Assembly: GCA_964516635.1 (NCBI GenBank)
Contig: CAZEZY010000135.1
Location: 1-6,222 of the forward strand
DNA length: 6,222 nt
Reading direction: 5' to 3'
Source of the DNA: CAZEZY01 sp964516635
Lineage (GTDB): Bacteria > Pseudomonadota > Gammaproteobacteria > Burkholderiales > Burkholderiaceae_C
Shown here: piece after piece, positions 1 through 5,763 of the stretch
Numbering within the stretch: the first letter of the stretch is position 1
Layout: each line of letters starts with the position of its first letter
Made by a program: the position numbers and the translations under genes
The notes under the pieces: model-generated
Seen by the model: the letters and a program-made list of their open reading frames with translations, nothing else
What the model was told of the DNA's origin: nothing
Database searches by the model: none

Positions 1-454
1 CCACGGCGCGCAGCTTCATGCTGATCACGTCGGAGCCGGCGCCGGGCTCGCTCATGGCCAGCGCACCCACATGCTCGCCACTGATGAGCTTGGGCAGGTA
101 CTTCTGGCGCTGGGCTTCGGTGCCGTTGCGTTTGATCTGGTTGACGCACAGGTTGGAATGCGCGCCGTAGCTCAGGCCCACGCTGGCCGAGGCGCGCGAG
201 ATTTCCTCCATCGCGATCATGTGCGCCAGGTAGCCCATGTTCGCGCCACCGTACTCCTCGCCCACGGTGATGCCGAGCACGCCCAGGTCGCCCATCTTGC
301 GCCACAGGTCCATGGGGAACTGGTCGGTGTGATCAATCTCGGCCGCGCGCGGGGCAATTTCGGCTTGCGCGAAGTCACGCACCGCGTCGCGCAGGGCATT
401 GATGTCGTCGCCGAGCATGAAGTCCAGGCCGGGCAGTTGGGGCAAGTGGCTCAT
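1..454 (-). CDS. liuA: Isovaleryl-CoA dehydrogenase, N-terminal 151 residues (3' end beyond the window)
   Basis: This gene encodes an acyl-CoA dehydrogenase, an FAD flavoprotein. It most likely oxidises isovaleryl-CoA to 3-methylcrotonyl-CoA, the third step of leucine breakdown, passing electrons to electron-transfer flavoprotein. The visible part holds the helical N-terminal domain (about residues 15-125) and the start of the middle beta domain with the family signature AMSEPGAGSDV (133-143). The stretch SYGAHSNLCVNQI (95-107) is characteristic of isovaleryl-CoA dehydrogenases within the superfamily. The catalytic Glu and C-terminal domain lie outside the window. The start is ATG at 454-452, with AGGAGA (468-463) eight bases upstream. 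The gene follows the thioesterase gene by 46 nt with no second operator, so the two are probably co-transcribed from the LiuR-controlled promoter. The superfamily is certain; the substrate is inferred from sequence character and the adjacent liuR. Confidence 0.9.
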   Translation of the reverse strand, partial: MSHLPQLPGLDFMLGDDINALRDAVRDFAQAEIAPRAAEIDHTDQFPMDLWRKMGDLGVLGITVGEEYGGANMGYLAHMIAMEEISRASASVGLSYGAHSNLCVNQIKRNGTEAQRQKYLPKLISGEHVGALAMSEPGAGSDVISMKLRAV

Positions 455-462
455 GGGTAGGG

Positions 463-468
463 TCTCCT
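463..468 (-). promoter_or_regulatory. Ribosome binding site of liuA
   Basis: On the minus strand AGGAGA lies eight bases before the ATG at 454. It is the strongest Shine-Dalgarno match in the window and fixes the liuA start. The strong site within a short 46-nt gap suits a gene translated independently inside a polycistronic message. Confidence 0.75.
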
Positions 469-500
469 GTCTGAAAGGGTCTGGGAAAGAAGCGGGTTTG

Positions 501-953
501 TCAATATGTCTTGGGCACGGGCACGATGGTCTGCTGCATCACGGCGCCATCGCTGCGCGTGCCGTCCGGGGCCACATGCGTCACCTCAGCAACGGTCACG
601 ATGATGCGTTGGCCGGCACGGACCACACGGCCTGTGGCCTGCAGCTCGCCACCCCGGAACGCCGCCAGAAAGTTGATCTTGTACTCCACCGTGGTGACTT
701 CCATGCCATCCGGCGCCACGGTCAGGGCCGCATAGCCGCCGGCAATGTCTGCCAGCGCCCCCATGGCACCCCCATGGAAACCGCCCTGCTGCTGGGTCAC
801 GCGATCGGTGTAGGGCAAAGCCAGCGTCACCGTGCCCGGCGCCACCGTCAGCAGGCGAACGCCCAAGTGCTGCATCATGCCCTGACGGGCGAGGCTGGCT
901 TCCACCCGCGCTCGCAGCCGGGAGTGGTCGTCAGCAGTGGGGGTTGTGGTCAT
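501..953 (-). CDS. PaaI-family hotdog-fold acyl-CoA thioesterase
   Basis: This is a 150-residue, single-domain hotdog-fold protein of the PaaI/4HBT type, which hydrolyses acyl-CoA thioesters to free acid and CoA in the cytoplasm. The hallmark segment is QQGGFHGGAMGALADIAGGY (55-74): the HGG turn (H60-G62) opens the long hotdog helix and D69 sits at the usual position of the acidic catalytic residue. The following strands (about 85-98, 102-112, 117-128) and the length fit the family. There is no signal peptide. The ATG at 953 is preceded by GGAGAC (962-957). The gene lies between liuR and liuA, directly downstream of a palindromic operator, and ends 46 nt before liuA. I infer that it belongs to the leucine/isovalerate regulon, perhaps releasing CoA from accumulating branched-chain or dead-end acyl-CoAs. 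Its actual substrate cannot be read from the sequence. A phenylacetate role is unlikely because no paa genes are near. Confidence 0.85.
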   Translation of the reverse strand: MTTTPTADDHSRLRARVEASLARQGMMQHLGVRLLTVAPGTVTLALPYTDRVTQQQGGFHGGAMGALADIAGGYAALTVAPDGMEVTTVEYKINFLAAFRGGELQATGRVVRAGQRIIVTVAEVTHVAPDGTRSDGAVMQQTIVPVPKTY

Positions 954-970
954 GGTGTCTCCGGCTTTGT

Positions 971-992
971 TTGACGTTTACGTAAACGTCAA
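971..992. promoter_or_regulatory. Perfect 22-bp palindrome: predicted LiuR operator 1 (thioesterase-liuA promoter)
   Basis: The 22-bp sequence is a perfect inverted repeat with half-site TTGACGTTTAC followed by its exact reverse complement, with no spacer bases. It lies 18 nt upstream of the thioesterase start, in the 76-bp gap after liuR. A copy differing at one base lies in front of liuR (1477-1498). Location, symmetry and recurrence beside a MerR-family gene identify it as the regulator's binding site. Its first base (minus strand) overlaps the last base of a good -10 hexamer, so the site covers the expected transcription start, which favours repression. Confidence 0.8.
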
Positions 993-1021
993 TTATCACT
1001 CGAATCCAGAGCCGTGTGGAA
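992..1021 (-). promoter_or_regulatory. Candidate sigma-70 promoter for thioesterase-liuA
   Basis: On the minus strand a -10 hexamer GATAAT (997-992; five of six consensus bases) is preceded, 18 bases upstream, by a weak -35 TTCCAC (1021-1016). Transcription would start near 985, inside the palindromic operator, giving a leader of roughly 30 nt. The -10 match is good and the -35 is poor. The abutting operator supports the call, but no start site is demonstrated. Confidence 0.5.
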
Positions 1022-1029
1022 CGAAGGAT

Positions 1030-1443
1030 TCAGGATTTGGCCGCTGGCTGAGGGCTCAACTTGGCCAGCAAGGCCCGGGCCTCTTTCTCGTGCGACTTCA
1101 ACTCGTCCAGGTTGGCTTGCAAGTCGGCCATCTGTTCTTCGATCTGCCGCTTGTGCTCGGCCAGCACCACCAGAAACTTGCGCAACTGCGGCCCGGTGTC
1201 GCGCGGGCTGTCGTACATGTCGATCAGCTCTTTGGCCTCGGTCAGGCTCAGGCCGAGGCGCTTGGCCCGCAACGTGAGTTTCAGGCGGGTGCGGTCACGG
1301 GCCGAATACACCCGGTTGCGCCCCCCGGGCCCTTCGCGCTGGGGTTCCAGCAGGCCCATGTCTTCGTAAAAGCGGATGGCGCGCGTGGTCAGGTCGAACT
1401 CTTTGGCGAGGTCGCGAATGGTGTATTGCTGGGCAGTGGCCAT
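1030..1443 (-). CDS. liuR: MerR-family transcriptional regulator, LiuR type (leucine/isovalerate utilisation)
   Basis: This 137-residue cytoplasmic DNA-binding protein has an N-terminal MerR winged-helix domain: YTIRDLAKEFDLTTRAIRFYE (7-27) carries the helix-turn-helix, followed by GLLEP (30-34) and the wing with R42, R44 and Y46. The second helical pair with KRLGLSLTEAKELI lies at 61-74, and a long dimerisation coiled coil at about 86-126. The protein has no cysteine at all, which argues against the metal- or redox-sensing branches and for an organic or CoA-linked signal. In proteobacteria LiuR-type regulators control branched-chain amino acid catabolism and sit beside liu genes, as here. 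The ATG at 1443 gives the standard MerR N-terminus, but no good Shine-Dalgarno sequence precedes it, so expression is probably low. The operator at 1477-1498 upstream indicates autoregulation. The family is certain; the LiuR assignment rests on neighbours and operators. Confidence 0.88.
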   Translation of the reverse strand: MATAQQYTIRDLAKEFDLTTRAIRFYEDMGLLEPQREGPGGRNRVYSARDRTRLKLTLRAKRLGLSLTEAKELIDMYDSPRDTGPQLRKFLVVLAEHKRQIEEQMADLQANLDELKSHEKEARALLAKLSPQPAAKS

Positions 1444-1460
1444 AGAAGACGAATGGTAAA

Positions 1461-1475
1461 CCGATGTTGCATCGG
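1461..1475. repeat. Short perfect inverted repeat in the liuR leader
   Basis: CCGATG, a three-base spacer, then CATCGG forms a six-base-pair stem with a tight loop. It lies between operator 2 and the liuR ATG and would be in the 5' leader of liuR mRNA. On the minus strand it is followed by only three T residues, so it is not a convincing terminator. It may be a leader hairpin or chance. The structure is plain; the function is unknown. Confidence 0.4.
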
Positions 1476-1476
1476 A

Positions 1477-1498
1477 TTGACGTTTACGTCAACGTCAA
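1477..1498. promoter_or_regulatory. Imperfect 22-bp palindrome: predicted LiuR operator 2 (liuR promoter)
   Basis: This site matches operator 1 at 21 of 22 positions (plus strand TTGACGTTTAC then GTCAACGTCAA). The single change breaks one symmetric pair, and the flanking A/T pair (1476 and 1499) extends the symmetry to 24 bp. It lies 33 nt upstream of the liuR ATG, pointing to autoregulation. The site overlaps the 3' coding end of the metallopeptidase gene and includes its TAA stop (1486-1484). The same -10-like geometry as at operator 1 is present, but with the weaker hexamer CATTAT (1503-1498; four of six) and no recognisable -35. Confidence 0.75.
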
Positions 1499-2278
1499 TA
1501 ATGTTACCCGACGCAGTGCCCGGCGGCGTTCGGCCTGGTCGGGCAGCACGGCTTCCACCAGCCGCCAGAAAGCCGGGCTGTGGTTCATTTCGCGCAAGTG
1601 GCAGAGTTCGTGCACGACCACGTAGTCGATCAGTTCAGGCGCCAGATGGATCAAGCGCCAGTTGAGGTGGATGGCACCGTCGGCATGGGCACTGCCCCAG
1701 CGGGTGGTGGCGCTGGACAGCCTGAGACGGGTCCAGCGCACGCCCACCACAGGCGCATAGTACTCAAGGCGCGCGGTCAGGTGTTGTCGGGCCTGCTCGG
1801 TCAACCAGGCCTGCACAGAGTCGCGCAATCGGTCTGGTCCGCAGTCCCGAGGCAATGCCACGCACAACGACGCCCCCTGCAAGCCGGCACCTGCGCCATC
1901 GAAACGGTGCTCCGGATCCAGCGACAGGACCACCGATTGCCCCAGAAAATCGATGCGAGCACCTGCCGCCCAGACCATCGACGGGGCAGCCGGCCTGGAC
2001 TGCAACACCTGCAGCTTGGCCAACACCCAGGCGGCCCGGCTGGCCAGAAAGCGCTGCACCTCGGCTTCCGGCACCCACATGGGCGCCCTGACGCTCAGCC
2101 CCCTGGAATTGACCAGCAGGCCGATCGTCTGGCGACGGGCTCGCCGGAATTCGTATGCCACCAGGGCATGGCCCAGCTGGCATTCCCGGTTGGCCTGGGG
2201 GTGGCGCGGCAGGATGGGCGAATGGTCAGCCACCGGCTCTGCGTCCGATCGCTCAAACAGACCCAGCTGGGTGGTCAT
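1484..2278 (-). CDS. YgjP-type (M48-like) zinc metallopeptidase
   Basis: This 264-residue protein is of the YgjP/DUF45 metallopeptidase family, related to SprT and WLM proteins. The zinc site is HELCH (223-227) with E224 as general base, followed by LREMNHSPAFW, whose H233 is the likely third zinc ligand. That spacing is the family signature. The upstream FRRARRQTIGLLVNSRGLSV stretch is the usual start of the YgjP domain. No signal peptide or membrane segment is seen, so it is cytoplasmic; the physiological substrate of the family is not established. I chose the ATG at 2278, four bases after the plsC stop with GAGG close in front. An in-frame ATG at 2302 (MPTLTPEA) overlapping plsC is a real alternative, and a longer reading from 2350 is unlikely. 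The last residues, LLTLT, and the stop are encoded by the LiuR operator. It is the last gene of the glyQ-led string. Confidence 0.85.
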   Translation of the reverse strand: MTTQLGLFERSDAEPVADHSPILPRHPQANRECQLGHALVAYEFRRARRQTIGLLVNSRGLSVRAPMWVPEAEVQRFLASRAAWVLAKLQVLQSRPAAPSMVWAAGARIDFLGQSVVLSLDPEHRFDGAGAGLQGASLCVALPRDCGPDRLRDSVQAWLTEQARQHLTARLEYYAPVVGVRWTRLRLSSATTRWGSAHADGAIHLNWRLIHLAPELIDYVVVHELCHLREMNHSPAFWRLVEAVLPDQAERRRALRRVTLLTLT

Positions 2279-2282
2279 GGCC

Positions 2283-3023
2283 TCAGGAGTGAGGGTAGGC
2301 ATGCGGATCCAGCCGCCGCATTTCGGCCTCGATCCAGGCCTCCACCTCACGCATCAGGTCCTCCGGGTCGCGGCCCTCACTGGGGATGGGCTTGCCGATC
2401 GAGATTTCCACCGTGCCCGGGCGTTTGATCAGGGCACGGCGGGGCCAGCACTTGGCAGACGTGACGGCTATCGGAATCACCGGCACACCGGTCTGGACGG
2501 CCAGGCGGGTGCCGCCCGATTTGTACTGCCCTTGCTGGCCCCTGGGAATGCGGGTGCCCTCGGGGAACATGATCACCCACACCCCCTGGCCGAGCAAGTC
2601 ACGGCCCTGCTGAACCACCTTGGCAAACGCCTGAGACCGTCGGGACCGGTCGATGTGGATCATGTCGAGCCGGCTCATGGCCCAGCCAAAGAAGGGCACG
2701 TAAAGCAACTCCTTCTTGAACACGAAGGCCAGCGGGTGCGGCATGAGGGTCGGCAGGCTGAAGGTTTCCCAGGTGGACTGGTGCTTGACCAGCAGAACCG
2801 CTGGCGCCAGCTTGCCATCGGGCAGGTTCTCGGCCCCGATGACGTGGTTGCGGATGCCCAGCATCCAGCGACCGGCCCACACCACGAGCCGCAACCAGCC
2901 CACGCACAGCCAGTAGAGTTTTTCGCCACGAACGAACACCGACGCCACGATGGCGGCGAGGGCCCAGGGCACGACCGTGACGCCCATGAAGAGCAGATGC
3001 AGAAAAGACCGGAGGACGTTCAT
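2283..3023 (-). CDS. plsC: 1-acyl-sn-glycerol-3-phosphate acyltransferase (PlsC/LPLAT family)
   Basis: This 246-residue membrane-associated acyltransferase probably acylates lysophosphatidic acid to phosphatidic acid in phospholipid synthesis. A hydrophobic N-terminal segment (about 5-31) and a second (about 37-56) anchor it in the inner membrane. Acyltransferase motifs appear in order: HQSTWE (81-86, the HX4D box with Glu for Asp), RLDMIHIDR (118-126), FPEGTR (153-158) and the VPVIPIA motif (180-186). Length matches bacterial PlsC. The ATG at 3023 overlaps the gmhB stop in an ATGA arrangement, which fixes the start and implies translational coupling; the frame stays open further upstream but would run through gmhB. 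The gmhB-plsC pairing fits envelope biogenesis (LPS core and phospholipid). Other lysophospholipid acyltransferases share these motifs, so the exact acceptor is inferred. Confidence 0.88.
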   Translation of the reverse strand: MNVLRSFLHLLFMGVTVVPWALAAIVASVFVRGEKLYWLCVGWLRLVVWAGRWMLGIRNHVIGAENLPDGKLAPAVLLVKHQSTWETFSLPTLMPHPLAFVFKKELLYVPFFGWAMSRLDMIHIDRSRRSQAFAKVVQQGRDLLGQGVWVIMFPEGTRIPRGQQGQYKSGGTRLAVQTGVPVIPIAVTSAKCWPRRALIKRPGTVEISIGKPIPSEGRDPEDLMREVEAWIEAEMRRLDPHAYPHS

Positions 3024-3607
3024 GAGATCTCCCGAGCCATGGGGGTGCGATCGACCAATGCTTCGGCAAAGGCCAGCAGGTCCCGATGGACCTGCACCGA
3101 AGCGGGCAGGCCATCCGGCAGTGAACCGTCTCGGTGCCTCAGAGACTGCCCGGTGAGCACCAGGTGCGACTCGCATCCCGCTGCCACCGCTGCCTGGGCA
3201 TCCCGCACCGAATCGCCCACCGCGATCATCTGGGTCATGGGCACATGAAACCGCTGGCTGATCTGCTGAAACAGGCCCGGCTGGGGTTTGCGGCAATTGC
3301 AGTCGTCTTCCGGTGCATGAGGGCAGAAGAAAACCGCCTCCACGCGGGCACCGGCCTGCGACAGCATCTTGTACATCCGGGTGTGGATGTCGTTGAGCGT
3401 GGCCACGTCAAACAGCCCGCGCCCCAGCCCCGACTGGTTGGACGCGATCACGACACGCCAGCCTTGCTGGTTCAAGCGGGCCACGGCCTCGAGCGCACCC
3501 GGCAGCGGTTGCCAGTCTTCCGGCCCTCGCAGAAAGTCTTCCGGGTCTTCGTTGAGGGTGCCATCGCGGTCAAGCACGACCAGTCGGTTTTCGCGGCTGA
3601 ACGGCAT
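3020..3607 (-). CDS. gmhB: D-glycero-beta-D-manno-heptose-1,7-bisphosphate 7-phosphatase
   Basis: This 195-residue cytoplasmic HAD-superfamily phosphatase removes the 7-phosphate from heptose 1,7-bisphosphate on the way to ADP-heptose for the LPS inner core. Motif I is VVLDRDGTLNED (10-21) with nucleophile D13 and acid/base D15; motif II is SNQSG (56-60); K107 supplies the motif III lysine; and GDS (131-133) carries the motif IV acidic residue. The zinc loop typical of GmhB and histidinol phosphatases is complete: C95, H97, C103 and C105. Histidinol-phosphate phosphatase is the main alternative, but no his genes are near and the position after glyS and before plsC favours GmhB. The ATG at 3607 is three bases after the glyS stop; no strong ribosome site is visible, so it is probably coupled to glyS translation. 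It overlaps plsC by four bases. Confidence 0.9.
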   Translation of the reverse strand: MPFSRENRLVVLDRDGTLNEDPEDFLRGPEDWQPLPGALEAVARLNQQGWRVVIASNQSGLGRGLFDVATLNDIHTRMYKMLSQAGARVEAVFFCPHAPEDDCNCRKPQPGLFQQISQRFHVPMTQMIAVGDSVRDAQAAVAAGCESHLVLTGQSLRHRDGSLPDGLPASVQVHRDLLAFAEALVDRTPMAREIS

Positions 3608-3610
3608 GGA

Positions 3611-5746
3611 TCAGGCCGCCAGTCGGGAGAGGTCTGCCACGCGGTTCATGGACCCGTGCAGGGTGGCCAGGAGCCCGAGCCGGTTGGCTTTCAGCGCCGG
3701 TTCGTCGGCATTGACCATGACCTGGTCAAAAAAGGCATCCACCGGACCCTTGAGGGCCGCCAGTGCCCTCAGACTGGCCGCGTAATCGCCGGCCGTCCAG
3801 GCGGCATCGGCCACCGGGACCACGTCCAGCAAGGCGGCATGCAAGGCAGACTCCGCCGGTTCGCGCAAGAGTCCGGTGTTCACCACCGCCTCGACATCGC
3901 CTGCGGCCTTTTTCAGGATGTTGCCCACCCGCTTGTTGGCCGCTGCCAGTGCCGGGGCCTCGGGCAGTGAGGCAAAGGCCCGGACCGCCGCCAGCCGTCG
4001 AGCCACCTCGCCCAGTCGCTGCGGACGCAAGGCCAGCACGGCATCCACTTCCTGGGCGGTGTAACCCTGCTCCCGCAGACTGCCGCTCAAACGTTCGTAA
4101 ATGAAATCGCTCAGGCTGCTCGACGGGTCGGTGATCTGATCACCAAACACCGGAACGGCTTGCGCGAGAAGGCCAGACAGATCCAGCGGCAGGTCCTTCT
4201 CGATCAGCATGCGCACCACGCCGAGGGCGTGACGACGCAGGGCAAACGGGTCCTTGTCGCCCGTGGGCAGGTTGCCGATGCCGAACATGCCCACCAGCGT
4301 CTCGAGCTTGTCGGCCAGGGCCACGCACACACCCACCGGGTTGCGAGGCAGTTCGTCCCCCGCAAAACGCGGCTTGTAATGGTCCTCGATCGCTTCGGCA
4401 ATGTCATGACCCAGGCCATCATGCCGGGCGTAGTAGCCCCCCATGATGCCCTGCAGTTCCGGAAACTCGCCCACCATGTCGGTGAGCAGGTCGGCCTTGG
4501 CCAGCAGCGCCGCCTGGTCGGCCTGACGGGCGAGCAAGTCGCCCCCGATCTGCTGGGCGATGCCGCGGGCGATGGCGCTCACCCGCTCGACGCGTTCGCC
4601 CTGCGAACCCAGTTTGTTGTGGTAAACCACCTTGGCCAGACCCAGCACGCGCGACTCCAGTGGGCGCTTGCGGTCCTGGTTGAAGAAGAACTGGGCATCG
4701 GCCAGCCGTGGGCGCACCACCCGCTCGTTGCCACCGGTGACGGCGCTGGCGTCAGCCGGGCTGATGTTGCTGACCACCAGAAAGCGGTTCGTCAGCCTTC
4801 CTTCGGCATCGAGCAGGGGAAAGTACTTCTGGTTGGCCTTCATGGTCAGGATGAGGCATTCCTGGGGCACCTCGAGGAAGGCCGGCTCGAACTGACAGAC
4901 CAGCACGTTCGGCCGTTCCACCAGTGCCGTCACCTCGTCGAGCAGGGCATCGTCTTCGATCGGCCGGCAACCACCGCCCACTTCGGCAGCGCGCACCGCC
5001 AGCTGACGAACGATCTCGGCACGCCGCTCATCGAAACGGGCGATCACCGCGCCGTCGTCGCGCAGGGTCTGGGCATAGGTATCGGCATGGGTCAGGGTGA
5101 CCACCGGAACAGCCGCTTCGAAGCGGTGCCCCACCGTGGTGTGGCCCGCCGTCAGACCGAGGGCTTTGACAGGCACCACCTCGCTCCCATGCAGGGCCAC
5201 CAGGCCGTGCGCAGGACGCACAAAGTGCACGCTGCTCCAGCCAGGCAGCTCGCAATCGGTTTCGAGCTGATAGGTCATCACCTTGGGGATCGGCAGCAGC
5301 CGGATCGCTTCGTCCAGCGCCTTCTGCAGACCCGCCGCCAGCGTGACGCCAGCCACCACGCTGTCGTGGTAAAGGGCTTCCGCCTTGCCTTCGCCCTGGC
5401 GCTTGAGCGCCGCCACGGCCATGGCCGGATCCGAGACGTCAGCCCCCAGCGAGGCGAGCTTTTTCAGCAAGGCAGGCGTGGGCTGACCGTCAGGCGTCAG
5501 CCCCACCGACACCGGCATCAGCTTCTGCTGAACCGCCTGATCGGCCGCTCTGGCCAGCACCTGGGTGACATGCGCCGCCAGCCGGCGCGGCGAAGCATAC
5601 GCCGTGTACTCGGCACCGGCCGCTGCGAGGCCCTGGGCCTGCAGCTGAGCGGCCAGCACGCTGGCAAAGGCGTCACCGAGCTTGCGCAGGGCTTTGGGAG
5701 GCAGTTCTTCAACGAACAGTTCGACGAGGAGATTCTGGGTGGTCAT
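3611..5746 (-). CDS. glyS: Glycyl-tRNA synthetase beta subunit
   Basis: This 711-residue beta subunit of the bacterial alpha2beta2 glycyl-tRNA synthetase recognises and binds tRNA-Gly while GlyQ carries the aminoacylation core. The N-terminus LLVELFVEELPPKAL (6-20) is the family hallmark. Other conserved stretches include MKANQKYFPLLD and GNERVVRPRLADAQFFFNQD in the body, the HD-like region around GGYYARHDG, and DKLETLVGMFGIGNLPTGDK followed by DPFALRR. The C-terminal part carries the DALR-like anticodon-binding region, ending near NADEPALKANRLGLL. Length is close to the family norm of about 690 residues, and no frameshift is seen. The ATG at 5746 restores the family N-terminus and has GGGAG nine bases upstream; an upstream in-frame ATG at 5809 would lie inside glyQ. 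It follows glyQ by 17 nt, and the gmhB start lies three bases after its stop. Confidence 0.97.
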   Translation of the reverse strand: MTTQNLLVELFVEELPPKALRKLGDAFASVLAAQLQAQGLAAAGAEYTAYASPRRLAAHVTQVLARAADQAVQQKLMPVSVGLTPDGQPTPALLKKLASLGADVSDPAMAVAALKRQGEGKAEALYHDSVVAGVTLAAGLQKALDEAIRLLPIPKVMTYQLETDCELPGWSSVHFVRPAHGLVALHGSEVVPVKALGLTAGHTTVGHRFEAAVPVVTLTHADTYAQTLRDDGAVIARFDERRAEIVRQLAVRAAEVGGGCRPIEDDALLDEVTALVERPNVLVCQFEPAFLEVPQECLILTMKANQKYFPLLDAEGRLTNRFLVVSNISPADASAVTGGNERVVRPRLADAQFFFNQDRKRPLESRVLGLAKVVYHNKLGSQGERVERVSAIARGIAQQIGGDLLARQADQAALLAKADLLTDMVGEFPELQGIMGGYYARHDGLGHDIAEAIEDHYKPRFAGDELPRNPVGVCVALADKLETLVGMFGIGNLPTGDKDPFALRRHALGVVRMLIEKDLPLDLSGLLAQAVPVFGDQITDPSSSLSDFIYERLSGSLREQGYTAQEVDAVLALRPQRLGEVARRLAAVRAFASLPEAPALAAANKRVGNILKKAAGDVEAVVNTGLLREPAESALHAALLDVVPVADAAWTAGDYAASLRALAALKGPVDAFFDQVMVNADEPALKANRLGLLATLHGSMNRVADLSRLAA

Positions 5747-5763
5747 CTGGTGGGGCTCCCGGC

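Noticed and set aside
1002..1031. Inverted repeat GAATCC/GGATTC between liuR and the thioesterase as a terminator
   Set aside because: The arms are only six bases with an 18-base loop and no following T-run. It also overlaps the liuR stop and the predicted promoter, so chance is likely.
937..1665. Plus-strand open frame of 242 codons over liuR and both operators
   Set aside because: It is antisense to a clear MerR-family gene and reads through both palindromes. It has no recognisable domain, and the composition is that of a shadow frame.
1953..3248. Plus-strand open frame of 431 codons opposite the metallopeptidase, plsC and gmhB
   Set aside because: It crosses three well-supported minus-strand genes and has low-complexity, GC-driven composition. 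No domain or ribosome site supports it.
3024..3296. Longer N-terminus for plsC starting at 3296
   Set aside because: The extra 91 residues would be read out of frame through gmhB and show no family similarity. The ATGA overlap at 3020-3023 gives the normal PlsC start.
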